Notes: generated from the letters alone by a model not told the origin. Counted from the first letter of the stretch, positions 33,580-42,319 are shown. The stretch is 64,000 nt of DNA from an uncultured Bacteroidales bacterium (GCA_937906455.1 CALCYT010000027.1:5451-69450); one strand, 5' to 3'. Numbers and translations are program-made.

Positions 33580-34746
33580 TTAGGATTTATTTCCTTTTGC
33601 TCTGTTATGCGTCTTGCACAGCATTTGGCAATTATCCTCAGAAGTTGCACCACCCTTGCTCCATGCCATCACATGGTCTGCATCCATGTCCTTTTCGCTC
33701 CATATTTTTGTGCGATGAGCCTCATGTCCCATGGCACAAAGCGGACAATTGCTGATGCCTTTTGCACGTGCTTCGGCGGTCTGACGTTTATATACACGGC
33801 GTTTTATGGCATCGTCAAAAACGCGAACCTCTAACAGTTTTGTGTCCTGTTCACCTCCTAACAAGTATTCGAATATCCCTTTTCGGGTGTTAATGAAAGG
33901 ATCGTCCATCAACTCAGCGGCACGAGCGGTCATTTTCTGTTGGTCATAAACCTGCTCATGATACTCGTCGTATAGCTTTCCCCATTTCAGTCCACACATC
34001 CCGCTATACGGGTCGGCAAAAACGCTTTCCACCCAGGCTATCACGTCGTTGAAATGACTCTGCAGCTCTTCAATCTGCGTGTCTCTTCGGTGTGATTGCA
34101 TGTATTCCTCCACTTCACCGTGGCTCACCCAGTCGAGAGCGGTATTAAGAAAATCTTGCCTTTTAACAGAACCTCGGACGTATGCGCCCCATTTCTGGAC
34201 ATTGGCGTTGCGGCTGTTGCTAAACACCGAACGGGCTTTAGTTACAAATGGTCCGCTGTAAACAGCATTCAACTCCTCTTGCTCATTAAGAGGAATGCCT
34301 GCGATATTTATTGTCTGGAACCATTGTTTTATCTCGCTTTCGGCACCTTCACATTCATAAACCAACAACGTTGTGTTCTCTATCAGGACTTGTTTGTCTT
34401 TGGGCAACGCATGGAATCTATAAGGCAGTTCGTTGCTCATTACAGAAAATTTATCCGTTAAAAAGCGACCCAGGGAGGTGATACGCTGTTGGCCGTCAAG
34501 CACTTCCAATCTGCCATCAGGCAATCGGTTGAAGTATAGCAGACCTAGAGGATACTGTTTCAATACGGAATCAATGACCGCAACTTCTTTCTTGCCATTG
34601 TCCTCAGCATAAAGGTAGTTTCGCTGATATTCCGGCTGTATGGTCAACCTGCCCGAAAGACCATATAGGCCTCTCTCTTCCAGTTCGTTGTACACAAACC
34701 CGTCGCACAGCTCCGCAACGGTGTATTGTTTCAGTTCGGTATGCAT
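33580..34746 (-). CDS. DUF262-HNH nuclease (second R-M-like cassette)
   Basis: This 388-residue protein has an N-terminal DUF262 (ParB/GmrS-like) domain with [11 protein letters not shown] (about 36-46) and the nucleotide-linked [15 protein letters not shown] (about 87-101). A helical middle follows. The C-terminal HNH domain begins [11 protein letters not shown] and has [31 protein letters not shown] at its end. DUF262 plus HNH is the architecture of many modification-dependent or phage-restricting nucleases. It is third after an EcoRI-type methylase and a small coiled-coil gene. The product looks intact, so a restriction role is a reasonable inference. Confidence 0.8.
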   Translation of the reverse strand: MHTELKQYTVAELCDGFVYNELEERGLYGLSGRLTIQPEYQRNYLYAEDNGKKEVAVIDSVLKQYPLGLLYFNRLPDGRLEVLDGQQRITSLGRFLTDKFSVMSNELPYRFHALPKDKQVLIENTTLLVYECEGAESEIKQWFQTINIAGIPLNEQEELNAVYSGPFVTKARSVFSNSRNANVQKWGAYVRGSVKRQDFLNTALDWVSHGEVEEYMQSHRRDTQIEELQSHFNDVIAWVESVFADPYSGMCGLKWGKLYDEYHEQVYDQQKMTARAAELMDDPFINTRKGIFEYLLGGEQDTKLLEVRVFDDAIKRRVYKRQTAEARAKGISNCPLCAMGHEAHRTKIWSEKDMDADHVMAWSKGGATSEDNCQMLCKTHNRAKGNKS

Positions 34747-34751
34747 AAGGA

Positions 34752-34976
34752 TTATATTTCATTTAGACTATCAATTGTCTCTTCAAGACTGGAGACAGCG
34801 GTTTCGAGTGCATCTATAGCTTCTTGCATCTGGTTGCCACGCTCGCTCTCTTGCAGGCCTTCTGGCATGTTGTCGTACTTTTCTTCCTCTTCATCTTTCA
34901 TGTTTTCGAGGAGATTCTTGATGTTTGCAAGCGAAGCGATATGCTTCGCGATTTCTTTTCTTCCTTGTGCATTCAT
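34752..34976 (-). CDS. Small acidic coiled-coil protein
   Basis: This 74-residue protein is almost entirely helical, with heptads from [20 protein letters not shown] to [22 protein letters not shown]. It lacks any enzymatic motif. It starts at 34976 and ends 5 nt before the DUF262-HNH start, so the two are co-translated. It could be an assembly factor or inhibitor of the nuclease, but nothing in the sequence proves this. Confidence 0.65.
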   Translation of the reverse strand: MNAQGRKEIAKHIASLANIKNLLENMKDEEEEKYDNMPEGLQESERGNQMQEAIDALETAVSSLEETIDSLNEI

Positions 34977-35058
34977 GATATTATTGTTTTAGTGGATGAA
35001 CTTATATGGATTTTTTTGTCGCATCTCTACGAGATGCTTTAGTACTCATTTCTTGTCC

Positions 35059-35127
35059 CACCACACTGCGCCTACGGCTTGTGTGGTGTTATGCGCGCCT
35101 CCGGCGCTGTGCAGCCTCTCCGAGGCT
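35059..35127 (-). other. Three consecutive GC-rich hairpins
   Basis: Hairpin arms are CACCACAC 35059-35066 with 35081-35088, GCGCC 35095-35099 with 35103-35107, and AGCCTC 35113-35118 with 35122-35127. They lie in the 163-nt gap between the methylase stop and the coiled-coil start. No gene is visible here. They may stabilise or process the polycistronic messenger. Confidence 0.6.
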
Positions 35128-35139
35128 TTGCCTTCTCCT

Positions 35140-36246
35140 CTACCGTTTAACATTTGCTACTTTTTTACGGATTAGGATTCTACGATAAAGCACCTTGCCA
35201 TATAAACTTGGTCCTTTCCCTCTCCATATGGGTTTGTCGTCATCAAGTCCGATGATTTCAAACTGTTCAATACAATGCTTGTCGAGAAACGAGATAGGGA
35301 CTCCCATCATGCCATTATAATCGCTTGGTATGGCATCAGAATACGGCACTTCTATAGCATTGCAATTGTCATACTGCTCGTATGCGTGCTTTTCTTTGAG
35401 ATCTTTGTGTTTGCTGTATTTGAGGTTGTCTGCCATCGACATCAATTCCAATGGTTGGTGTAGACGTCCGTGGTCTAAATTGGCAAACCATACGCTAGGC
35501 GATCGCCCAAATACCTCGCCATTGACAATCTTGTACTTGCTGCCTTCTTTTCCGTTAGCAATGAATTGTTGATTCATCTCTGCAGGTATTCTAAATAACA
35601 AGTCTTGACTCATAGATGTCTTACCTGTCCACATTTTGCCTACTTTTATGTACGGGAAGACCTCCTTGTAGGTAATACAGTTTTTGTTGCTGATCAAAAG
35701 AAACATCTTTCCTGTGTCAATCACCCAGGCAAAGAACTCTCTGAATAATGAGAACGGAGGGTTTGTAACGATAATGTCAGCTTCGTCGCGGAGTTTTGTC
35801 ACCTCTTTACTGCGGAAGTCACCATCGCCCTTCAAATAATCCCATTTTAAATCGTCTATATCGATGCGACAATCGCCATTCTCATCACGGTCAAGGATAA
35901 ATATCTTGCCATGGGAGCGGGTTATCTTTTTGTTGTATTGGGGTGAACGAGTTTCAAACTCGGTTTCGAACAAAGATAGTTGTACACCGTAGCGTTCCTG
36001 TTTGCGTTCCACAGCATAACTGGTGCTGATGAGTTTCTTCAGCCCCAGTCGCTCGAAATTCTGTGCGAAATACTTGGTGAAGTTGCTCCACTCTGGGTCG
36101 TCACAGGGCAGCAAGACGGTCTTGCCCCTGAACACGTTGGGGTTATAGTCGAGATAGGCTTCCACCTCGCGCTCTATGTCGTAGTATTGAGTGTAAAACT
36201 CATCTTGTTTTGCCTCTTTGGCATTAGTCAATGTGGTGTTAGCCAT
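35140..36246 (-). CDS. EcoRI-type adenine-specific DNA methyltransferase
   Basis: This 368-residue protein resembles the EcoRI methylase family. An N-terminal DEFYTQYYDIEREVEAYL (about 15-32) is followed by VLLPCDDPEWSNFTKYFAQNF (SAM-binding region, about 45-65) and the catalytic NPPFSLFREFF near residue 160. It would methylate adenine N6. It is the first gene of a three-gene cassette with the coiled-coil protein and the DUF262-HNH nuclease. The start ATG lies at the foot of an 11-bp hairpin and has no visible Shine-Dalgarno, and the leader is long and structured. Confidence 0.82.
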   Translation of the reverse strand: MANTTLTNAKEAKQDEFYTQYYDIEREVEAYLDYNPNVFRGKTVLLPCDDPEWSNFTKYFAQNFERLGLKKLISTSYAVERKQERYGVQLSLFETEFETRSPQYNKKITRSHGKIFILDRDENGDCRIDIDDLKWDYLKGDGDFRSKEVTKLRDEADIIVTNPPFSLFREFFAWVIDTGKMFLLISNKNCITYKEVFPYIKVGKMWTGKTSMSQDLLFRIPAEMNQQFIANGKEGSKYKIVNGEVFGRSPSVWFANLDHGRLHQPLELMSMADNLKYSKHKDLKEKHAYEQYDNCNAIEVPYSDAIPSDYNGMMGVPISFLDKHCIEQFEIIGLDDDKPIWRGKGPSLYGKVLYRRILIRKKVANVKR

Positions 36247-36440
36247 AGTGATTGACGGTTTTGTGCATTGCCATCAATCACTATCGGATACAAGAAAGGT
36301 GCAGGCCATTCTATCGCGTTCACGAGGAGCGTAGGAGGAACCCCGCCTGTACCCATAGAAGCCTACACCTGAAAGGTATAAGCATACAAATAAAGGGTAC
36401 AGCAAATCCGTTCACTCGCTTCGTGAACTATTATCCGATA
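36245..36440 (-). promoter_or_regulatory. Highly structured leader of the EcoRI-type methylase gene
   Basis: An 11-bp perfect hairpin (36245-36255 with 36274-36284) includes two bases of the start codon. Further pairs are TATCGGATA 36282-36290 with 36432-36440, AGGTGcAGGC 36297-36306 with 36361-36370, TTCTAT 36309-36314 with 36355-36360, and GTTCAC 36410-36415 with 36423-36428. CTGTACCC (36347-36354) can pair with 36395-36402, and GTTCACGA (36318-36325) with 36421-36428, so pseudoknots or alternative folds are possible. From 36441 to 36695 I see only a promoter and a partial dispersed repeat. Confidence 0.65.
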
Positions 36441-36543
36441 TAAAAATCTCCAGTTTCCTACGCTTTTGATTTTGAACGCGAATAATAGTAATGCTGTTAA
36501 TATGTCTTTTTAAATCGCTCCAAAAATGGAATGATTTCGACTG

Positions 36544-36551
36544 CAAATTTA
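36544..36551 (-). promoter_or_regulatory. TAAATTTG promoter element of the second cassette
   Basis: TAAATTTG on the minus strand; a start near 36537 makes the leader about 290 nt, containing the whole structured region. Confidence 0.5.
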
Positions 36552-36610
36552 CATTTTTTTTACATTCAGCGAATTATTTAAAATGAAAAAATGAAAAAAA
36601 GTTTAAGCTT

Positions 36611-36633
36611 CCTCCGCTTCGGTCGAAATGACA
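36611..36633 (-). repeat. Partial GTCATTTCGACC dispersed repeat
   Basis: On the minus strand this begins CTGTCATTTCGACCGAAGCG and matches the head of the element found at 6406, 28731 and 51816-51975. Confidence 0.6.
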
Positions 36634-36695
36634 GATGGCCAAAACATCTCTCTTGCCATCACGCTGTTCGCCTCCGTGTCGGCCAGCCGCGTTAT

Positions 36696-37154
36696 TTAGA
36701 GTTTACGAAGAAATGCCTCACAGCCTTCGGTGAGGTCGTTAAAAGTCTTCTCGAAATCGCTAGTGTACCAGGGGTCGGCGACATCGCGGTGGTAGCCGGC
36801 GTGCGACATCATCAAGGAGATTTTGTTGTCGATATCCTCATCGAGGAGCCTCTTCAGATTTCTCAAATTATTCTCGTCCATGGCGATGATGTAATCGTAG
36901 TATTCGTAATCGTGACGCGTGATTTGGCGAGCCTTGCGATAGGAGTATTTTATGCCTTTCTGAAACAGGATTCGTCTCGCCAGAGGATAGATGTCATTGC
37001 CGATTTCCTCAGTGGAGGTGGCTGCAGACGCGATTTCAAACTCCTCTGCCCTGCCTGCTTTTTCAACCATGTTCTTCAAGATAAATTCCGCCATCGGACT
37101 CCTGCAGATATTCCCGTGACATACAAATAATATACGGTGTTTTCTCATTTCCAA
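36696..37154 (-). CDS. Low-molecular-weight protein tyrosine phosphatase
   Basis: This 152-residue enzyme has the P-loop VCHGNICRSPMAEF (CX5R, Cys near residue 11) and the general-acid Asp in VADPWYTSDF (about 124-133). It dephosphorylates phosphotyrosine and could control capsule-type tyrosine kinases, although none is nearby. Length is normal. It follows a TTAGCCA array and is not obviously in an operon. Confidence 0.9.
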   Translation of the reverse strand: MEMRKHRILFVCHGNICRSPMAEFILKNMVEKAGRAEEFEIASAATSTEEIGNDIYPLARRILFQKGIKYSYRKARQITRHDYEYYDYIIAMDENNLRNLKRLLDEDIDNKISLMMSHAGYHRDVADPWYTSDFEKTFNDLTEGCEAFLRKL

Positions 37155-37163
37155 TCTGTTTTA

Positions 37164-37181
37164 AGCCATTAGCTATTAGCC
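37164..37181 (+). repeat. Short TTAGCCA array
   Basis: Two to three units between the phosphatase start and the DUF1016 gene end. Confidence 0.65.
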
Positions 37182-37199
37182 TTTTTTGCCGATGCAAAG

Positions 37200-37922
37200 T
37201 TATAAAAAATTGTAGTTTTCTTTCAGCACTTCCTGAACAAGTTTGCTTTGCAGTGCCGGCAGATTATTATCGAAATTATTGATAACCTTACCTTTATGCT
37301 CATAAAGATTGGCTTTGATACAGTTTATTAATGCATCTCTACTCAAACCTTGTTCAATCGTCTTGTCAATGTAAAACAAGGCTTCATCAACATTTTTACA
37401 TTTAGAAATTATTTCAACATGATGTCTCCACGGAACGAATAAAAATGGCATTGGACATTCTACACCAAATTGGTGAAGTTTTTCATCAGCAAATTCTGCA
37501 CCAGCTTGGTGCAGTTTTCTAATATTTTGATTTTCAATTCTTTGCAATTCCGCAACGAGTCGTTGCTGTTTTTCAAAATCATTCTCACTATTATAAAACA
37601 GATACCATTGTTTCATATACCACAGGTTACGTTCGGAAAAGCCATTATCATTTGGAAATTCCCGTTTTAAATCCAAACTTAATTGCTCAACAACGCCTGT
37701 GCCCCATCGCTCTTCCGCCTTTTTCTGAACCAAATCACGACCAAGCTGCCAATTAAAAAGCAATTTTTCGGCATTAACCTTTATAGCAGCCCTAACCTGA
37801 GCTGAACGATAACGATGTTTTAGTTCGGTTATCCATGTAACATATTCATCATCAATCCGGATATCATGCGATTTGACGATATACGGCTGTTCTAATTTTT
37901 GTACGTCTTTTATCTTTTTCAT
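37200..37922 (-). pseudogene. DUF1016 (YhcG-type) protein lacking the nuclease domain
   Basis: The 240-residue product matches the DUF1016 N-terminal domain: AEKLLFNWQLGRDLVQKKAEERWGTGVVEQLSLDLKREFP (about 52-92) and FSERNLWYMKQWYLFY. The C-terminal PDDEXK domain of about 120 residues is absent: the protein stops right after LPALQSKLVQEVLKENYNFL, where that domain normally begins. No remnant follows in the 45 nt to the next gene. The start at 37922 is fixed by the promoter at 37956-37963. It may be a decayed gene or a stand-alone regulatory domain. Confidence 0.7.
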
Positions 37923-37955
37923 AATAATGGTTGTTGATTTTATGAAACTATGATG

Positions 37956-37963
37956 CAAAGATA
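37956..37963 (-). promoter_or_regulatory. TATCTTTG promoter element of the DUF1016 gene
   Basis: TATCTTTG on the minus strand, predicted start near 37949, leader about 27 nt. Confidence 0.55.
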
Positions 37964-38038
37964 CACATTATTTTATTTCTAACATAAGAAAATCAAAAAA
38001 ATATTATCAATTTGTTGCAGCCATGTAAACTTTTTTTG

Positions 38039-38099
38039 TATCTTTGCAGTCCATTTTCGAGTTTTATTCCGGAATTGATTTTTACAACTGAAAATCAAT
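38039..38099 (+). promoter_or_regulatory. rpsA promoter and leader hairpin
   Basis: TATCTTTG at 38039-38046 predicts a start near 38053 and a leader of about 130 nt. ATTGATTTT (38074-38082) pairs with 38091-38099, a 9-bp hairpin that may serve autoregulation by S1. Confidence 0.55.
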
Positions 38100-38182
38100 G
38101 ACTTGAGATGGAAAGATAAAGTTTAACAATCCTCGATTGCCCAATTCGGAAGAGCTGTCGGGTACAATTTTAAGTAAAAATA

Positions 38183-40078
38183 ATGAGCGAATTAGAAAAC
38201 ACCGTCAACGAAGAAATCCAGAATGTTGAGGAAGTTCAGAACGTTGAGCAGCCACAGGCTGAGGTGAAGAAAGAAACCAAGAGAGAGAAACCCGTTCCAT
38301 CAGATGATTTCGACTGGAGCAGCGACGCCAAGAAACACGACAGCTATCAAGCTGAGGACCGCGCCCGCATGGAGGCCATGTACGAAAAGACCATGAGTCA
38401 GATCGGCGACCACGAGGTTATCGAGGGCACAGTCGTGGCGAAGACCACACGCGAAGTCGTCGTCAACATCGGATTCAAGTCAGATGGTGTTATCCCGATT
38501 TCAGAATTCCGTCACAACCCTGACCTCAAAGTCGGTGACAAAATCGAAGTCTATGTTGAGAACCAGGAAGGCGTCAACGGACAGCTCGTCCTCTCGCACA
38601 AGAAAGCGCGTCTCCTCAAGTCATGGGACCGCGTCAACGAGGCTTACGACAACCAGGAAATCGTCCGCGGCTTCGTCAAGAGCCGCACAAAAGGCGGCTT
38701 GATAGTCGATGTGTTCGGCATCGAGGCATTCTTGCCGGGCTCACAAATCGATGTCAAGCCTATCCGCGACTACGACGTGTTTGTCAACAGCACAATGGAG
38801 TTCAAGGTCGTGAAAATCAACCACGAATACAAGAATGTCGTAGTGTCGCACAAGGCACTCATCGAAGACGAGATCGAGCAGCAGAAGGCCGAAATCATCA
38901 GCAAGCTTGAGAAAGGCCAGGTGCTCGAAGGCGTCGTCAAGAACATCACCAACTACGGCGTGTTCATCGACCTCGGCGGTGTTGACGGTCTTATCCACAT
39001 CACCGACCTCTCATGGGGCCGCATCAACGATCCTAAGGAAATCGTCCAACTCGACCAGCAAATCAAGGTCGTTATCCTCGACTTCGACGACAGCAAGAAA
39101 CGCATCGCCCTCGGTCTCAAGCAGCTCACCCCACATCCATGGGATGCTCTCGACCCGAACCTCAAAGTCGGTGACGTCGTCAAGGGTAAGGTCGTGGTGC
39201 TCGCCGACTACGGCGCATTCATCGAGATCGCCCCAGGCGTTGAAGGTCTCATCCATGTCTCAGAGATGTCATGGTCACAGCACCTCCGCACAGCCCAGGA
39301 CTTCCTGAAGATTGGCGACGAGGTGGAAGCCAAGATACTCACCCTCGACCGCGAGGAGCGCAAGATGAGCCTCGGCATGAAGCAGCTCGTCCCGGATCCG
39401 TGGGAGAACATCTCGGAGCGTTATCCGAAAGGCTCGAAACACACCGCCACAGTGCGCAACTTCACCAACTTCGGCATCTTCGTCGAGCTTGAGGAAGGCG
39501 TTGACGGCATGATTCACATCTCCGACCTCAGCTGGTCGAAGAAAATCAAACATCCGGCAGAGTTCACAAAGATTGGCGACAAGATTGACGTCGTCGTCCT
39601 CGATGTTGACCAGGACATTCGCCGTTTGAGTCTCGGCCACAAGCAGCTTGAGGAGAACCCGTGGGATGTGTTTGAGAGCATCTTCACAGTAGGTTCAATC
39701 CAGCAAGGCACAATCATCAGTGCCGGCGACAAAGGCGTGGTGGTGTCGTTGCCATACGGCGTTGAGGGTTTCTGCCCGAACCGTCATCTGAAGAAAGAAG
39801 ACGGCACAACAGCTAAGGTTGACGAGACATTGGATTTCAAGGTCATCGAGTTCTCGAAAGAAAACAAGAAGATCATCCTCAGCCACTCGCGCATCTGGGA
39901 AGACAAGCAGAACGCCGCGGCAGAGGCTGAATCAGCTGAAAAAGAAAAGGCTGCCAAGAACACCAAGCGCGCCGTGAAGCAGATCAACGACAACGTTGAG
40001 CGCACAACTCTCGGCGACCTCGATGTCCTCGCTACGCTGAAAGAGAACCTCGAGAAAGAGGAAAAAGGCGGAAAGTGA
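38183..40078 (+). CDS. rpsA: 30S ribosomal protein S1
   Basis: S1 binds messenger RNA and supports initiation on mRNAs without a Shine-Dalgarno, which matters in this phylum. The 631-residue protein has six S1 (OB-fold) domains beginning near residues 72, 155, 245, 330, 420 and 500. Examples are EGVVKNITNYGVFIDLGGVDGLIHITDLSW and TATVRNFTNFGIFVELEEGVDGMIHISDLSW. An acidic N-terminal extension and a Lys/Glu-rich tail flank them. Codon use is strongly biased, as expected for high expression. A heptamer array and a strong terminator follow. Confidence 0.96.
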   Translation: MSELENTVNEEIQNVEEVQNVEQPQAEVKKETKREKPVPSDDFDWSSDAKKHDSYQAEDRARMEAMYEKTMSQIGDHEVIEGTVVAKTTREVVVNIGFKSDGVIPISEFRHNPDLKVGDKIEVYVENQEGVNGQLVLSHKKARLLKSWDRVNEAYDNQEIVRGFVKSRTKGGLIVDVFGIEAFLPGSQIDVKPIRDYDVFVNSTMEFKVVKINHEYKNVVVSHKALIEDEIEQQKAEIISKLEKGQVLEGVVKNITNYGVFIDLGGVDGLIHITDLSWGRINDPKEIVQLDQQIKVVILDFDDSKKRIALGLKQLTPHPWDALDPNLKVGDVVKGKVVVLADYGAFIEIAPGVEGLIHVSEMSWSQHLRTAQDFLKIGDEVEAKILTLDREERKMSLGMKQLVPDPWENISERYPKGSKHTATVRNFTNFGIFVELEEGVDGMIHISDLSWSKKIKHPAEFTKIGDKIDVVVLDVDQDIRRLSLGHKQLEENPWDVFESIFTVGSIQQGTIISAGDKGVVVSLPYGVEGFCPNRHLKKEDGTTAKVDETLDFKVIEFSKENKKIILSHSRIWEDKQNAAAEAESAEKEKAAKNTKRAVKQINDNVERTTLGDLDVLATLKENLEKEEKGGK

Positions 40079-40120
40079 GCTATTAGCCATTAGCCATTAG
40101 CCATTAGTTATTAGTTATTA
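40079..40120 (+). repeat. TTAGCCA/TTAGTTA array at the rpsA 3' end
   Basis: Six units run from the rpsA stop into the terminator stem, the last units changing to TTAGTTA. Confidence 0.75.
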
Positions 40121-40156
40121 GTCGGGGCGTTTCTGACGAAACGCCCCGACTTTTTT
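40121..40156 (+). terminator. Intrinsic terminator of rpsA
   Basis: A perfect 13-bp stem (40121-40133 with 40138-40150), loop TGAC, followed by six T. Confidence 0.92.
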
Positions 40157-40239
40157 ATCAAAATAAGCATTATTGTAATTGTATTGGATATATTTTTACT
40201 TTTTTTATCCAATACAGATGTTTTATTGAATAATTTTTG

Positions 40240-40247
40240 TATTTTTG
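40240..40247 (+). promoter_or_regulatory. TATTTTTG promoter element of the second DUF4143 ATPase gene
   Basis: TATTTTTGCA, the same box as the first ATPase gene. A start near 40254 excludes the in-frame TTG at 40245 and supports the ATG at 40269. Confidence 0.6.
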
Positions 40248-40268
40248 CAATCGAAAACAATATCAGCA

Positions 40269-41513
40269 ATGAAGACAACCTTGTTAAACCAACGAAAAGA
40301 ACGTGATGAATTGATGTCTCGCCCATATTTGTCACGGCACACCAAGTACAATATCAACGAATTGCTTGACAGTAGGATAATCAAACTGATAACAGGCCCT
40401 CGGCGCGCAGGCAAATCCACAGAGGCTCTTTTGATTCTTAAAAACAGAAAATTCGCTTATCTTAATTTTGATGATGCTGATTTGCTGAAAAAATGGGATG
40501 AGGCACTCGTGATGCGTATGCTCGATGAGGTCTATCCCTGTTATGAGTTTTTGCTGCTTGACGAGGTGCAGAACCTCGACAAATGGGATTTATGGGTCGG
40601 CAAGCTATATCGAAGAGGCAAAAATCTTATCATAACAGGTAGCAATGCCAATATGCTGTCAAGTGAAATGGCCACTGTGCTGACAGGACGTTATATTCAA
40701 ATAGAAATGCTGCCTTTTGGCTTACATGAAGTGTTTGAATGGAATCACTTGAATATCAATAATATAAAGGAAGAGGAGAAGACAAATACATCAGCTGTGT
40801 GCGATGATTATCTGCGAAATGGAGGTTATCCGGAAACAATGGCATCAAGGTATATCACACGAAGCTATTTGAGTACATTGTTTGATTCTATGATATTGAA
40901 AGACATAGTAAAACGGCACAATGTAAGAAACATCACCGATTTAAACAATTTAGCGATGTATATGCTTTCAAACTTCTGTAATCCGTTGAGCGCGAATGAG
41001 TTGGCTATTGAACTTGGTATATCAAGCACAAGTACGGCAAAAAAATTCATGGATTATCTGCATGAGCCATATCTGTTTTACTATCTTTCAAGATACAACA
41101 ACAAGCTAAAGCTCATGAAGAAAGCACCTCAAAAAGTGTATGTTGTTGACAATGGATTTGTGGCAGCCAAGGCGTTCAGTCTCAGCGACAATCTTGGACG
41201 ACTGCTTGAAAACCAAGTGTTTATCGAGCTTTTGCGCAGAGGTTATGACACGGGAAAAACGATGTTTTACTATCGTTCGAGAAATAATAAAGAAGTCGAT
41301 TTCGTATTGCGGAATGGGATTCATGTCGAATCATTGATTCAGGTTTGCTATGATTTAAGCAGTCCCAAGACCGAAAAACGCGAGGTTAATGCGCTCATTG
41401 AGGGCGCAGAAGAACTGAATTGCCGCAATTTGCTGATTGTTACAAATAGCGACGAGCGCATGATTATGAACAACGGTTATACCATAAAGGTTTTGCCAGT
41501 AGTTAAGTTTTGA
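40269..41513 (+). CDS. AAA_14/DUF4143 ATPase, second copy
   Basis: This 414-residue protein belongs to the same broad family as 21429-22577 but is clearly diverged. Walker A is GPRRAGKSTEALL (about 44-56) and Walker B is FLLLDEVQN (about 90-98). The sensor-like IITGSNANML and LTGRYIQIEMLPFGLHEVF (about 133-151) follow. The C-terminal DUF4143 region has ENQVFIELLRRGYDTGKTMFYY and the nuclease-like RNNKEVDFVL (E-V-D). It is monocistronic. Substrate and role are unknown. Confidence 0.85.
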   Translation: MKTTLLNQRKERDELMSRPYLSRHTKYNINELLDSRIIKLITGPRRAGKSTEALLILKNRKFAYLNFDDADLLKKWDEALVMRMLDEVYPCYEFLLLDEVQNLDKWDLWVGKLYRRGKNLIITGSNANMLSSEMATVLTGRYIQIEMLPFGLHEVFEWNHLNINNIKEEEKTNTSAVCDDYLRNGGYPETMASRYITRSYLSTLFDSMILKDIVKRHNVRNITDLNNLAMYMLSNFCNPLSANELAIELGISSTSTAKKFMDYLHEPYLFYYLSRYNNKLKLMKKAPQKVYVVDNGFVAAKAFSLSDNLGRLLENQVFIELLRRGYDTGKTMFYYRSRNNKEVDFVLRNGIHVESLIQVCYDLSSPKTEKREVNALIEGAEELNCRNLLIVTNSDERMIMNNGYTIKVLPVVKF

Positions 41514-41514
41514 T

Positions 41515-41597
41515 AGTTGACATTTTGTGAATCCCCATTCCTTTCAATAAGTTTTACAATGCTCTTTAGTTTTGATTCAAAATCGTGCACAAAGATA
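41515..41597 (-). other. Orphan copy of the BECR-nuclease leader sequence
   Basis: The minus strand starts with a TATCTTTG promoter box (41590-41597). It continues with GATTTTGAATC, CTAAAGAGCATTGTAAAAC and TTATTGAA, aligning with the leaders of the nuclease genes at 46294 and 53167 (GATTCCGAATC, CAAAGAGCATCGTAAA, TTATTGAA). No nuclease follows; the segment runs into the 3' end of the ATPase gene. It looks like the remains of a third locus. Confidence 0.5.
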
Positions 41598-41702
41598 TGG
41601 GAAATTTGGGCAAGAAGTGGTGTGAAAAGACCAACCGATGCAATCCGCTGGAACCCATGGGATTACAATTAAATAAAATAATATTACGGAAACGCAGATA
41701 AA

Positions 41703-41775
41703 AGTCGTTAGTCGTTAGTCGTTAGTCTTTAGAAACCTAACCCCTAAATACTAAAGACTAAAGACTAAAGACTAC
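41703..41775. repeat. Facing GTTAGTC / CTAAAGA arrays between convergent genes
   Basis: Plus-strand units GTTAGTC, TTTAGTC (41706-41732) face their inverted form CTAAAGA (41748-41774) across a short spacer. The array supplies the TAG stop of the ferritin gene. From 41598 to 41702 nothing coding is visible. Confidence 0.72.
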
Positions 41776-42281
41776 TTCAACGCCGATGCCTTATGATACT
41801 CACGTGCGCCTAACTCCTTGTCGAACATAAACATCCCGATGGAGTTGTCGCCAATCATCTTCACGGCCTCAAGGTTCTTGCCAGCCTCTTCCTCTTCCTC
41901 AACTTGCTCATCAATGAACCACACCATGCGGTTTACCGTCGCATAGTCTTTCTCCTCGACTGCTAACTTGTTGATGTTGTGTATCATAGCGGTCACTTTC
42001 TTCTCATGAGCGAGGGTGTCCTCAAAAGCCTCAACCGCCGATTTCCATTCAGTCTCGACCTTCGCGATAGGCTTCAAAATAACTCGCCAGCCGCGCGACT
42101 GCATGTATTTGTAAAGAATCATGGCGTGGTCCTGCTCCTCCTTGAACTGCACCTCAAACCAGTTGGCGATGCCGTCCAAACCCTTCGCACGGAAACACGT
42201 TCCCATTGATAAATAAAGATATGCCGACCAAAGTTCAGCATTGATTTGCGCATTGATAGCGTCTTCGATTTTCTTTGCCAT
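41772..42281 (-). CDS. ftnA: Bacterial ferritin
   Basis: This 169-residue protein is a non-heme ferritin that oxidises and stores iron in a 24-subunit shell. Ferroxidase ligands are visible: Glu in QINAELWSAYLYL (near 17), Glu and His in FKEEQDHAMILYKYM (about 49-57) and Glu in FEDTLAHEKKVTAM (near 94). The ATG at 42281 (MAKKIEDAIN) is preferred. The promoter at 42320-42327 leaves a leader of about 30 nt. The stop is furnished by a heptamer array. Confidence 0.93.
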   Translation of the reverse strand: MAKKIEDAINAQINAELWSAYLYLSMGTCFRAKGLDGIANWFEVQFKEEQDHAMILYKYMQSRGWRVILKPIAKVETEWKSAVEAFEDTLAHEKKVTAMIHNINKLAVEEKDYATVNRMVWFIDEQVEEEEEAGKNLEAVKMIGDNSIGMFMFDKELGAREYHKASALK

Positions 42282-42319
42282 AGTCAAATTTTTTAAAGTT
42301 TTATCCGATTTTGATATTG

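Noticed and set aside
36245..36440. Retron-type msr/msd RNA
   Set aside because: No reverse transcriptase gene in the vicinity; the RNA leads into a methylase gene.
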